Made by a program: the position numbers and the translations under genes | Shown here: in pieces, positions 13,041 through 26,300 of the stretch | How the letters are laid out: the number at the start of each line of letters is the position of its first letter | How positions within the stretch are numbered: the stretch's first letter is position 1 | Notes under the pieces: generated by a model | Database searches by the model: none | What the model was told of the DNA's origin: nothing | Seen by the model: only the letters and a program-made list of their open reading frames with translations | DNA from: Stercorarius parasiticus | Taxonomy: Eukaryota; Chordata; Aves; Charadriiformes; Stercorariidae | Assembly: GCA_013396915.1 (NCBI GenBank) | Contig: VWZL01000166.1 | Location: forward strand, 682,001-746,000 | Reading direction: 5' to 3' | DNA: 64,000 nucleotides

Positions 13041-14975
13041 TTGGTTTTATATGGATCATCCAACTGTCCAACTCACAGCTTGAATACAAATGTATAGACA
13101 ATGCTAAGCAAATGAAGAACTACATGCGAGAGCAAGAAAGAGCAGAGAGGATACTACCAAGAGTAGTATCTGTTCGATCACCCCAAAAAGTAACTACAAA
13201 GCATACTGTGGTTTTTGTTTTGCAATATACCTCTCCAAATATAGTAACTAATTTCTTAAGGCTGTCATTTATTTATTCTAGGTTAATTTTACCTTCTGCT
13301 TTGTCTCAAAGTTTGTCTAAAATTAAGAGGGATCTTACTGCAGGAGGGAAACTAATTTTTCTCAGTTTTTGTCAGGGAAGTGTTACATCCACCAGATCAT
13401 AGCAATTTATATTTGCAGTGCCAAGCACACAGCATACAGTCCCTGAGAGTTTTTAGCTGTTCCTCCATAATTCTGATTGCAGAGAGGATCTCCTAGTGAC
13501 TTGCATTAGTCAGAAACTCTTCAGTGTGTTGTACTATGTACTTTAAGGCACAAGCCTCAGATTTGGAATTGTGACAATCAGTCCTTCGCTTCCTAGGATT
13601 TTCCTGTTCTTCCCTTTATCACCTTCCCAAATAAGGTACACAAATTAGAGAGCAGAGAGGCTCTTATAGCACAGGATATTATACTTCCAGGAAGCTGTTA
13701 GCCTTTGTGCTAGGATACCTGATACAAGCATGGGCAAATCTTCTTTCCCCAAAACTCTAAAGACTTTTTAAAAAAGTCCAAGAGGGGCTGAAGTAACTTC
13801 AGGAGTCTCTGAGCTTGGAGTTTATGAACTTCCAAAGCCTTGTGAACAAACAGTGCATGAAAGAGGGCTTAGACAGAGAAAAGCTGGAGTTTGTACTAGG
13901 TGAGAACTCTGTACTTCTTTGATGAAGGAAGCTTGTATTTATGTTCTGAAAAATATGGATCTTTTTCTTTCCCTGAGGAGTCAGGTCATTATCAGAAAGA
14001 TGGTTGTTTTTTCTTTAAAGCGCAGTATTTTATTCCTAGTCAAACACTATGTATAAGCAGTGAGAGATGGTTCATTAGAGAAAAGCTAGAACACACTATT
14101 TGGGATTGATAGGTTATTTATTACATGGTGATTAATCGGAATAATTTTTACATCAAAATTTTAATTTACACTTCTCTAAAGCTGTTGATTTAAAGGTGAC
14201 TTTAGCATTCCTCGGTTAGCTACAGCTCTTTGCAGATAGTAAATCTGTTTTCTGCAACAGTAGGATAGAGTCTTTGTGTTTTTCATGAGTTAACTTGTAC
14301 ACCAAACTCCTATAGAAATATATCTACACAAAGACCATTCCCAGTGTGATATTTCTCCAGCATTAACGGTAACCATAATGTATGTACAGTTTGTATACTC
14401 AAGTCTTGGGTAAAAGAATTAAGACTTTTAATTTAAGTGGATGATATCGCCAGATGTCACAAGTTCAGTCCTTGCTGGTGCTATCCTGTCTATTACACAG
14501 ATGTGCTATAAACTATTTCTGTGTTTATGTATGAATTGATGAAAGTATAGCAATATTGTGCTCAGTGTTGTGGTGCGTACCATGACTAAGAGCAAAATAA
14601 ATTATTTGCCTCAAAAGCTAGAGGCCAAAAGAAAAAGTTAAGTCTTATTTTACTCAGGATTTGAATGACAGAAATATAAAACATCATATAAAACCACTGG
14701 GCTGATCCCAGATATTTGTAGTAGAGATATAGAGGTAGCCTACATAGTACAGATGTAGTGCCGACCATGGAAATACTTCTGTGATCTGTAGTCATATGTC
14801 ATTAAGTGAATTCTGATGGTGGAGAAACAATTTGGCTAAAAAGTTTTGCCTCTCAGTAAGGTCCTGTGTATATGGCAAAAACAGTGTTTTGTTCTGATTT
14901 AAGTTCAATACAGGCTGTAATACTTCGAATGCATGGAATATGTTTTGAATAATATCTAACCAAATAAGGTAATGT

Positions 14976-15023
14976 GACTTGAAAGAAGTACTATTTGCTC
15001 CACACAGACTTGAAAGAAGTACT
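14976..15023. repeat. 17-base direct repeat, 31-base period
   Basis: GACTTGAAAGAAGTACT occurs at 14976-14992 and 15007-15023. This is a one-and-a-half-copy tandem duplication. It is too small and too close-spaced to be flanking target-site duplications of an element. Confidence 0.85.
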
Positions 15024-18000
15024 GTACAAGGCTGTTAGGGATTTGAGGATTATGTGGGATTGCTTAATAAATAGTTAATTACTTGGTTTCTACTTGATAT
15101 TATTTGGATTTTGCTACCAGTTAAAATCTCCACAAACATTTACTTGTCTATTACATTCATATAAACTTTTTTCGGTATGAATTACTTTTTTGTATGGAAT
15201 TGTGTACAGTAGACCAAGGCTAAAAACCTAGCAGAGGTTTTATTTCCCTGAAATTCTTATGGTTATTAACAATAATTTTTACAGGTATCAATTGACACTG
15301 TGTGTGGACTTTGCATAGAAGGAAATCATTTAAGCACATAAGAACCATGATAAACATTTAGTCTGACTCTTGGTAACAAGCATAAGCATAGCAGGTGAGC
15401 ACAGATGATGTTTTTGGTGAATTTTCATGACAATGTATACTTTGCCTATGTAATGAGAATCCTAAGTCACTGTGGTTAAAAAGAGCAAATATTACAGATA
15501 TCATTTCTGGAAGTTAAGGCAATGCATAGGGATTCCTAGAGGTGATGTATTGGCATCATCAAATGTAATCAAATATGTAATCTACACTTTGCAATGAACT
15601 GCTCATTAACCTAAACATTGTGGAACAATCAATCTCTAGAAATATAGGTCATGATAATATGGATGGTAGCTATAGATTTATGCAAGGCCTCTAAGATGTA
15701 AATGGCTGCCAAATCTCAGGCAAATAAGATAATAAAGTATATGAAAAATCTACCCACTCCGACAACAATAAGCCCAGATGTCATGGGAATGTGTTTTTGT
15801 ATAATGTCGTTAAAAGACTTCTCTAATTTTTTGCAAATTACAAGGATGAATGAAACTAATACATTGGTTAAGATACCGGTTCTAACAATTGTCCCAAAAT
15901 GTAATATATTATGAATAAACATATTTTCTGCAGTATTCAGTGAGAATGTCCCCTAAATATAAACTAACTAAGAGTTAGAAAAAAGGACATGTTAAGCTTG
16001 TCCTTATAAAAGAAGGTTATGAATCAGAAAATATATAAAATGTGGGAAGAAAAAACACAGGAAAGGATTATTAAAATGGGAAAAATTTGAAAGCCTTAGT
16101 CAAACAGATCTTTGTTTTCAGCAGGGATTTTGCTTGAATAGAAAGTGAGTAAAAAGTAATCAGAGTCTGAAAATTTAAATTATTGTTGTTAATATTAACC
16201 ACAAAAATATAGATAGCAACTTCAGTTTATCCAACATTCTAATTCCTCAAGTGGTAATAAAGTGGCCCACTATAGAGTAAAATCTGATCGAGACATCAGG
16301 ATTTGGTACATTGACAGAAAATAAAGTGTTTAGCTCTTACAGTGATGAAAGTGATGTAAATACCTAGACCGGTTTTACCTGCCCTGAATGCAGGATTGTA
16401 TATATGCAATATCGCAAGACAAGAACATTCTGCTTCTAAAACAAGCGATTTTGTATACTTCCAAATGAGCTATTTACAGCAGAAAGCAGTATGTAAATCA
16501 TCTTTACCTTGCTGTACAAACCTCCATTTATTTTTAAATCAAAATATTCTTGGGAAACTGTTCTCAAAATGCAGAAAAGAATATCAATTACGTTTCAGCT
16601 GTGTTCTCAGGAGCATATTACTGAACAGCATACTGTATGTTACAAAAAATTGATGAGGCAACAACATTAACTTACTGTCCAGAGATCAGAAGCAGGAAAA
16701 CACATCTGTTCAATCGAAGAGGAAGCTTACTTTCTCTCTAAATTGATTTCAGAAGTATTTAAATTTGAGTTAAGAATTACTAGCAGTATTTCAGCTGTTC
16801 CAAACCTTAGAATATTCTATTTAGATAAGGTGGCTGGGCAAATTAAAACATAAAGGCTAAATTCATTCCAAATTCATATAACAGTCCTAGAGTCACTGAA
16901 AGTGCATTAGAATTAAATTTAGTGTCGGCAGATCAAATGGGAAATAATTTGTGCACCAATTAATCAAAAGTGCATTTTAATGTTCTTCCATAGAACATCA
17001 TGACTGACATCTCATAGAGACAAAGTTACAGATGTAGAAAGAATGGTCTTGGCAACATTTTGACAACAGAAAGGTGTTTCCTCCTCCCCTCATCTCTTCC
17101 AAAGTTACTATTGTAATCTCTACTATAGGCAAGTACATCTTCCCCAAAAAGAACGTTTTCCTACCTAATTTCAAGTAGAAATGTTCCAATGTATTTCAAC
17201 AATGCTCCCTCCGCCCTAGGGAGGAAGGGAAAAAAAGCAGTAGAAGCTGCTTGCCATCTGCTTGTAGCAACTTCCCCTGAATTTTAAAATCGAAGGACAA
17301 ATACTTACTTTTCACCAATGATATTTAGTTATCATAAGGAAGCTTTGGAGGGGAAAGAATATGAACAGGACAAAGTAACTCCAAAATCTAAGCCGTATGA
17401 TGGTTCCTATGTGGTCTGTGGCACCCATTCCCCAGTTCAGCAAAACTGTTTCACAGTTTCTGCTAGTTGTCAATTTTCCAAAGTTGTATCACTATCCAGT
17501 TGCCAAGCTAGCTGGTTTATTTATTTGAAGTAACCTGTTGTTACCCTTTTACATCCTTCAGGGTAGTGTTTGGACGGGCTGTCCTGGAAATGCTGTCAGA
17601 GGCATAATTTTCCAAGCATTTTATCATGGCTTCACCTGCCTCTCTCTGAAAATTGAGTAAAGGTACCTATGGAGTCCAAATAAGGAAAGTAAGCCTATAT
17701 GTGTCCCTAACTGTGAGCATATACATAATATAAAAATATTCTAATATGTGTTGTAATGCTCACAGGCACCATTGATCAGGGAAGTTAGCTTGCCCTTGCC
17801 TTCGTTCTCCTTCTGCAATACAAGTAATTGAGTTTCAGGGACCGAATCCAAATGCTGTTAAAGTCAGTGGAAAAATTCCTATTGTCTGCGGTGGTCACAA
17901 AATCTATACTGAAATGCTCTAATTCTTTAAGTGGTTTGTTCTGGTGGTGGTAATTAAACTTAATTTCCACTTTCTTTCAATTCATCTTTATTTAAGTTTC

Positions 18001-19832
18001 TTCCCCCTATAAAAAGTGTCCAAACATGTAAAATGGAAGCAGCTGTGTTTTTATTAGAACTATAAAGCATGGTGTTAACCAATTAGTAAGAGTGGAAAAA
18101 CAGAGCAATATTATAAATCTTATTTTGGCTAAAGGAAATGTTTTGGGAAGGTAGAAAAAAGATGGGAGAGTTGCAACTTGAGTTGGAACTAGAAGTAGGA
18201 CCAATTGCAGGTATCACTTTGTGATCCCAAATTCTATAGATGCATTGTCATAAAATACAGAATACTTCTGCTCAGCAGGCAAAAAGGGAGAAAGTTCTCA
18301 ATACTTTTAACAAGTTGAAACTGATGTATGTGTTTCATGATGTTATAGGATAAATAGGAGTGAAAAAGGTTGGCCTGGTCGTCTAAGACAAGCGATATGA
18401 AATGCTTCGTGTTCACAAATAAGAGCTGAAAGCATAAATAACTCTTAGGCTTAGAGAGAAAAAATACATAGAACCATATCCTCAGGTGCAGTAAATTGGT
18501 TTTGAAGTCAATGGAACTGTGTCTCTGAAGATCTGGCCAAGGAGTTAGATTCTTATCATTTTACCCCATGATAAATGATGAAAAACTGTTGGGAAAAATG
18601 ATTTCACAAAGATAGAAAACTGGTGTAAAGAGAGAATCATTACTAGAGACCTATTTTCCTGGAGGCAATGCAGCACTCAAGTATTTGTATTCGCATGAGT
18701 AGTGTCAGTGACTGCAATAGGATTACAAGTGAATCAAGCCAAGCACGAACAAAACTGTTTTCAAGATGAGAACCTAAAAGCTAGTGTTCCCAAATGTTCT
18801 GAAGTAATTTTAAAAATTAATTGTGTTACAGATGAAGGCTATACAAATGGCTGACAGTAAGTCCTTATTGTCATTACCATTATCATTAGTAGTGCAGTAG
18901 GGAACGGATGGCAGAACAAGGAAGCAGGCAAAATGGTATATTATTGTTCAGAGTTGAAATCCACTCACCTTGTTCTTCTCACAGTTCCAGAGTTACCACT
19001 GCTATTTATGGACATGTTTTCACAGTGGTAAACAGAGTTCTGTTGCTGATGTGTGTTTATGGGTTATGTGGAATGAAATAAACCAATAGAATGTAATATT
19101 TTAAAAAATCACAGATGTCTAGGGATTGGTGCCTTACATAAAGATCAGAGCATTTGAATGGGCCTGATAGATAGCAATATATGGAAAATCCAAAGTTTAC
19201 ACCACTGTAACAAACATTCATTTGGATTTGTACTGCTATCAGAAATACCAGATGTTGAAGATTTGATACTAGTTTTTCTGCAGCCACTAGTAGTTTGAAC
19301 TCTGACTACCAGTATGATGCTTTATGCATGTGTACATTTGGATGACTGTTATTGGAGGCAAGAATTTTTGACTGACAGGTCTGGATCAGCATGATTAGTA
19401 TGATCCTTGAGAATATATAAGTTTTGTAAAAAACAGAATTAAAAGTTTTGAAAGCACTTTGTTTAGGAAATAACGTCTAAATCAATTTTTTATTGCAGTG
19501 CAGAATTTTGATAAGGCCTTTAGGGGTTCTTTTTTCTTCTAAAAATGTCTTTTCTCTAAGAGATTTCAGCTTCTCATTCTTATTCAGGACTGCTAGTATC
19601 TACCTTAATTAAACAAACTAAAACTCAGCATTTGTTATGAGACAAAGATTGTTAGATTTAGCAGGATTCTCGTCCATAATACATATTCATGAAAGTGGAA
19701 AATGTTACTAGAATCATTCTATTAAAAAGATTGCAGTAATTACATTAGTAATAGTAATAAGTATTCAAGAATAGAAGAAAACAAGATTTTCCACAAATAA
19801 TCACAAAGTATGCTAGAAGATGATCATATTGC

Positions 19833-19847
19833 AAAAAAAAAAAAAAA
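19833..19847 (+). repeat. A homopolymer
   Basis: An uninterrupted run of about 15 A bases lies in unique AT-rich DNA. No retroelement body is visible on its 5' side. Confidence 0.85.
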
Positions 19848-21610
19848 TTCTCTGAAAAACAAGCACATCATTGCATTCAAATTTAAGCAGACCTACAAAC
19901 ACTGACTGACCATTCCAGTGTAAAAACTGCAACCTGCAAATTCAAACCCATTGCTACCATCAGTAAACCCTGCTCACAGAAGAACTATCATCTCAGTCAT
20001 TCTCCACGTGCACGCCTCACAGTGTGGTACATGATCCACAGGCTTTTGCAGCTTGGGTGGATGACACTAAAACAATGGCTGTGTACCGGAACATATTCAT
20101 TCAGGGAACTGTGATAGGACTAGTTACTAGGAGACATGTTTTTCAAAGCAATCCCCCATCTTTAACCTGTTAGTTCAGAGTCTCAAAGGAGACCTACAAA
20201 AAACCCGTGCAAAACAAACCTAAAATTTAAAATATTTATCTTGCCTGGAAACTAAAACTCATGAACCTGAAAGAGGTGTGGACATTTTGGAACATGAGTG
20301 ATCCCAGCTGGTGAAAAAAATTAGATTTTTTGTTTCTGCTTCAGGCTTGAAGAAGAGCTTGCATACTCAAAATCGTTTCTGTTTCATTCAAATGTGTCAA
20401 TTCATATCACTAATGCTGTCACTTTTCCCTGTTGATCTGGCCTTTTAAAAAATAGTATAGGATACAATTCTAAGAGTCAAATGGGATTTTTAATAAAAAT
20501 TATGTTTTCATTTCAGTGGCAACTTAAAAATATTCTATTGAACACCATGATCTGGGGATCTTTTTTTAGTAATGTGAGAATAACTCAGATTACATCAGTC
20601 AGTAATTTCTTATGACTTTTTCATAAGAAAATACCAATTCATGAAAAACCTCAATTTCTGAGAAAAAAGTAATTTTCAACATATCAAGTGTTTCATTCCA
20701 AAAATTAAATATGAGTCTTCTTGTCTGATTTTTTTTTGAGGTGAAAAGGTCCCAATTTTGATTATCAGATCATGTTAAAATTTATCTTCAATATGGTAAA
20801 ATATTTTATAAAAAGCACATAAGGATTAAAAAAAAAAAAGTTTTATTGTCCCAAAGTGAAGTCTGTCTGTTTCTGCATGTGATTATTTTAAAATGTTAGT
20901 AATTGAAGCCCCTAGGAATTATTGTTCAACACGGAAACCATTCTCTTGTATTTCAGACATGAATGTGGCAACTTTTTCCTAAATACTATCAAAAATATTT
21001 GTGCTTCCACATATTCCTTGAAATGAAAGAATTCATAACATATACTGAGTAGCTGAAAAGCATTACATTGTCTGTAGAGATACACTTGTTAACATCAGCT
21101 AAGAATAGTTTTAAAGTGGAATTTGGGGAATACAGGGAAATAAACTCCATGATGCAAATCATATCGTAAATAAGAAAACTATTCCTAACTTGAGATCTTC
21201 AGTCAGTCACTGGTGTAAACCCACGTGGTATATTTCCTCCTCGCTCATATTTAGCCATCAGTTTTAAATTTTGCCTGCTATTTGGAAGTGCAGGAATGTC
21301 ACAATTTCTCTATGGAGCTTTTATTAATAACTAATCAAATCCCTCTCAAATGTATTCTAGGAGGGGAACAAAATTTAAGCTTCACCTGGTGAGTGTAGAC
21401 ATGAACAATCAGACTGATTGACTTACCTTTTGGGAATCAATTTTTGCTATTCAAGATCTAACACTGCTGCAAATAGACTACCTACTTAGACTAACTGTAG
21501 AATGAACAAGTTCAGAAAACATACTCTGATTACAAGAGGTCACTAGTATGCGAATAATCAACTCAGCCAATCAACACTACAGCCAAATAATTCCACTGGT
21601 GTATACACAC

Positions 21611-21642
21611 TCACTCGCTCGCTCGCTCGCTCACTCACTCAC
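21611..21642. repeat. tetranucleotide microsatellite (TCAC/TCGC)
   Basis: Eight tetranucleotide units are arranged as one TCAC, four TCGC and three TCAC. The core supplies four CpG sites in a region otherwise nearly free of CpG. Confidence 0.92.
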
Positions 21643-22737
21643 TCCATAAGTTTATAGGTCTGCTATGTAGGGTGGCATACTCTGTTCTGGAAAATAGTGA
21701 GATTTAGGAGTCACAATATTCGAGTAGATGAATATTTGCCCTTGGCACAACAGTGTTATGGAAGATGCTTATTTTTTTAATATATCCCCTGATCATGAGC
21801 ATCTGTGGACTAAATATGTTTAGCTTAACAGAAAAAGTTAAAGGATGTAACCATAACCTACTTATTTTTTTCCTGGGTACAGAAATGGGACAGCATTTGA
21901 GCCTGGCAGAAAATAAGTTGTAAGTTGTAAGTCCAAGGCCTGGAAGGGATGCTAGACAAATTCAAATTAAAATCAAGGCTTTTTTTTTTTATGAGGTAGC
22001 TAATTAGTGGAACAACTCACTAACATTTCTATGGGTCCTCCAGACAAACCAGAGTTTTCTTTTCCCCTTAAGATATATACTAGTTGAATAAAAATATCAA
22101 TGCAGGGATATTGGCCTATACTGTACAAAAAGTCAGCCTACTTGAACACAGGTCTTTCCATGAGTCTTTTATATGCCCAAATGTCAGTGGAATGTTTGTT
22201 CTATATATAAATAATAATTCATGTGTAAATTATGACCTTTGTGTGCCAACAAGAGTTTTTGTCAATTACCATTTGTCATTTGGCATTTTTAGAAGCGTAT
22301 TTCCTTGAATCAAGGAGCAAAAATAGCACAAAAGGACTTTAGCGATTGTCTAAGTGAAAAGTGAATATTAGGGATGAAACACGCTTTTCCAGAAAAGAGG
22401 ATTCAGTAAGATCCAAGCAGCTGTAAATTAATCATGCACCCAATTTGTAATGAATAATTTCTCATTCTGGAATATAAGATGTTTATTATTTGCTCATTTG
22501 AAACCTTATTTTAGACCTTGAACTTGGTTTTCAGAGAAGGAAAGTAGCATCTAAGACTAAGTTTAAGTTTAATTTTTTCCAAGTTAAAAAAATTAAGGAT
22601 TGTTTTCTACCTACAAGTCTCCTCATTTAACCATTATCTCTACAACCTCTGCAATTACTAATTCATTTTCGTAGTTGCTTCTTATGGTAAGATAGAGAAT
22701 AAAATGTATAAGATAAAGTTTACACATACATCTTATG
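21643..22737. other. AT-rich non-coding DNA, no gene seen
   Basis: Unique-looking sequence separates the microsatellite from the plus-strand CR1. It contains a T-run near 21980 and a small TAAGTTG doublet near 21915, with no gene-like frame. Confidence 0.65.
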
Positions 22738-23386
22738 TGAATGAGCAAGCAATGTGCCCTTGTCACCAAGAAGGCCAACGGAATTGTGGGCTGCATAGGG
22801 AAGAGTGTGGCCAGCAGGTCAAGGGAGGTCATTCTCCACCTCTACTCTGCACTGGTGAGGCCACAACCGGAATACTGTGTCCAGTTCTGGGCTCCCCAGT
22901 TCAAGAGAGACAGGCAACTACTGGAGAGAGTCCAGCATAGGGCAGCAAAGATGACTGAGGGACTGGAGCATCTCCCTTATGAGGAAAGGCTGAGAGAGCT
23001 GGGACTCTTTAGCCTGGAGAAGAGAAGGCTGAGGGGAGACCTTATTAATGTTTACAAGTATCTAAAGGGTGGGTTTAAGGAGGATGGAGCCAGACTCTTT
23101 TCAGTGGTTCCCAGTAACGGGACGAGGAGTAATGGACACAAGCTGGAACAAAGGAAGTTCCGATCAAATATGAGAAAAAACTTTACGGTGAGGCTGACAG
23201 AGCACTGGAACAGGCTGCCCAGGGAGGTTGTGGAGTCCCCTTCTCTGGAGACTTTCAAGACCCGCCTGGATGCAGTCCCGAGTAATGTGCTCTAGGCAAT
23301 CCTGCTTTAGCAGGGGAGTTGGACTAGATCATCTCTAGAGGTCCCTTCCAACTCTGAAAAATTCCATGATTCCGTGATGCCATGAA
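22738..23386 (+). mobile_element. CR1 LINE fragment, 5'-truncated, 3' end present
   Basis: This is the 3' end of a chicken-repeat-1 non-LTR retrotransposon. It starts abruptly inside ORF2 and runs through the stop codon into the short 3' UTR. The UTR carries the characteristic GTTGGACTAGAT and GAGGTCCCTTCCAACTCTG strings and ends in decayed octamers (ATTCCATG, ATTCCGTG, ATGCCATG) at 23361-23386. A 5' truncation is usual for CR1, which primes reverse transcription from its 3' tail. The coding frame of this copy is unbroken, unlike the copies at 52 and 54 kb. By its shared 3' coding and UTR text it belongs to the same subfamily as 52324-52720. Confidence 0.96.
22741..23295 (+). pseudogene. CR1 ORF2 C-terminal fragment (uninterrupted)
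   Basis: This 184-codon frame matches the C-terminal end of CR1 ORF2 (endonuclease/reverse transcriptase polyprotein). Diagnostic strings are [10 protein letters not shown] near residue 20, [13 protein letters not shown] near 38, [21 protein letters not shown] near 80-100 and [20 protein letters not shown] near 155-175. It ends at the element's natural stop. The endonuclease domain and the catalytic reverse-transcriptase core (including the Y/FADD motif) lie upstream in a full element and are missing, so the fragment cannot be active. The first ATG is just an internal methionine at the truncation point. It is annotated as an element remnant, not a host gene. Confidence 0.93.
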
Positions 23387-26300
23387 TACTTCATGTTATG
23401 CTTCATTTTCGTTGCTTGTGGTAAACATCTGCTGAATCTAATAGATACCAGTTTTATTCTTAAGAATGAAGTCCTAAGTTGTAGTAGTACTCAAGTTTAA
23501 CTATCTCAAACCATCTAGCAGCTAATTAATAAATATTTTATAAGAACTGTGACTATAAATGCAAGAATTGTCAGGAAAATTGAAGTGGTTTTGGTGAGAA
23601 AAAGCCTCTTATTGGCTAGATATACAATTTGTATGTGCAGAACTGCCGTTATGTTGTCTGTACGCTTGCAGAGACTGAAAGATATGTGTTAAACTGGTAA
23701 CACTTTAAAAAAGAAATCAAACTATTTACACTGCTGCTAGTTTGTGGTTAAGAGGTAGGTAAAAGCTCAAGTTTGTGCATCAGAGAAGAAATCACGATCA
23801 GTCGTATAATGGATATAAATAGGAAAACACATCTGAAATAGGGAAAGTGTCCAGCTAATATATTTCCTGAGTATTAAATGATTATTTATTGTTGTCTGTT
23901 GTCCCTTCCCTTTTTCCCTGCAGAGAGTATTACATACCCACCAAATAATCTGACTTAAAATGGAGGCAGTGTAGACAGTAAAAAGTAAACGAATGAGAGA
24001 GTTTTCGTAAGTAATGACTAGCAAATTATTTTTGTGACAACTAAGCTGCTGGTTTCTGTGCTTTAAGAATTTAAATACTTGTTAGCAAGTTTATTTTAAA
24101 CCCCGGTCAAAGTGAAGGTTGAATGGCTAGATAAATATTTCTGTAGCATATGTCCCTTCAGATGGGCAGAAATTCTAACAAAAGAGACTGAAAATAAGTT
24201 TATCCATGTTCTGATTAGACTCAAACGATGTTTTGATCAGATCCTGACATTAAAATTATATGTACATGAGAGACCTTTCCTTTCCACTTTTGCTCATGCT
24301 TTTAATTACCCTCTTCTAAGTGAAAAAGGAAAAGTGTAATAATTGAAAATTTTCCAATTTTTAGGATTGTATTAATGTTAATATATTTTAATGACTTCAC
24401 TGCTCTTGAGACATTTCCCATGCTCAGTTGGTCATATTTTGAAAAGGGATTGATCTGGGCATTTACCTCAGCCCAACTGCAATGACTCTGGAAAATCAGA
24501 AAAATGGTGTAAAAATTGGAAGCACAAGAGTGACTTTATCTGCTAACTGTATTTTAATTATTGGAAGTTTGATATTAAGCCAGTTTTTTACAATTAATTC
24601 AAAGAACTTGAATAGGCAGAATTTTCTAATTTCATCAGTACTTGATCAGATTTTGTCTTCATAAAATATGTGAGAGGCAGTATAGTTCAGAGAAAAGAGT
24701 GGAATTTAATCACAGTAGATGAAAGAAACATAATCTCTTGGAAAAGAAAAGGACAAGTTAGAGCATGTTTTAAAATACCAACATCAGCATTATTTATAAA
24801 TTATTACTAGTTAATAATCATATATACAGATAATTTTGCTTTGTGGTAATATCATCTGTGGTTTTCAAGACGTAATTTTAAAAATAGTATCTTCTCAATA
24901 CCACTGTTGGCATATGAATTTCCTGCAAAAATATTAAATTATAAATTTTCATTATATCAAAAAACCAATAATGCTGTATTAATTTCTGATAACGTTTACT
25001 GACAATTAGATTATACAAAAATAAATTTTGACCCAGGGTTTACAAAGTTCATTTTTCACTTAACATTGTAAATCATCTTTCAAAGACAGTTAAGATTGGA
25101 CTTAAGTGCTTCGATGCATGAAGGCCAAAACAAACTTAAAAGGGGCAAATTTCTTTGTGTCGTGAGCGTAACATAGAATTAACATCCAATATTTTTATTT
25201 CCAAAATTTTCATATTTATGCATCATGAGTTCATATTTATATAAGATCACTTCTATATTACTGGCACATTTTATGTAGCTACAATCAAAAATAAGAGTTA
25301 GATAGCACTACATGTTGTTAAAGCGTCTATGGGTGCAAAATTAAAATCAGACTTTCAAGGAGGAACACCAGTACTCGAAGGTATGACATATTCCCTAAGC
25401 TAGACACAGGTTGAGATGTAGTTGAGCTAAAAATTTTATCTTCTTACTTGTCCAGATTTTTCAGGAGTTCCCAGGCAAGCAACTCGTACAAGAAAGAGTA
25501 ACAAAGTTTTATATAGGGATAAGGAAATAGGGATAAGGAAATTACCCTTCATGGAAGTACGGTGGTTTCCATCAAGTGCTCAGTATCTCAGACAGTGCTG
25601 TTTCAGTGTATAAAACCTAAAGAAGTCTTTTAAAGTAACTTTACCTAAAACAAAAGCAGTAAGCTCCATCTTAAAGGTAGCCCCCTGAGAGAAAGCTTCA
25701 TTAGATTTGTGAAGAGTAGCAAATTAAGAGTAAGGGAACTTGTAGCTACCCTATGATACACTGTAAGACTGAATCTGTTACCTGTTTATCCTGGGACAGC
25801 CTGTCACCTGAAATGCTAAATGAACATGCTCTGTCTGTGAGCCAAGACAGTGTCACTAAGAAGTCCTTGGAAAGCGTGTGCTTCCACAGTCCTTGGCTCT
25901 GCATGACCATTGCAGTGCAGTGAAGGTAACGAATTAGAGAGGGTGTATCAGGAAAACACACTGAGAAAAATAAAGCTATCTTTATGTATTTCTTGAGGAA
26001 AAGGAGAGAAATTTGCTTACAAAAATGGTGAGGGCGGAGAAAACAGGAGGTAAAAAAAATCAGTGCCTTGTTAGTATTACCTGACTTGCAGAGAAACTAC
26101 TGCATTTAATGAGCAATCAGAATGTTCATTTAGTCTAGTGCCAGATCTTGTTTTCAAGGAGACATTTGTGCGCTTAGATTGTTAATTAGCCACAGCATCC
26201 ATAACCATCCTCTGCATGTAGAATAAGGGGAAAAGAATAATTGAAGCACATCTAGAATTGTAAAAGCCAAAATGAGACTTCAGGGGAAGGAAAGAACCTA

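Larger units (their letters stand above)
13041..21610. other. AT-rich non-coding DNA, no gene seen
   Basis: This long unique-looking stretch contains only short unrecognised open frames. It holds a 31-base-period partial duplication near 15.0 kb and A-runs at 19833-19847 and 20828-20839. Avian retrotransposon landmarks (CR1 tail octamers, CR1 ORF2 peptide strings) are absent. Confidence 0.65.

Noticed and set aside
13001..13402. 133-codon frame beginning in an A-run
   Set aside because: The start and the lysine-rich N-terminus come from the homopolymer, and the rest shows no family resemblance.
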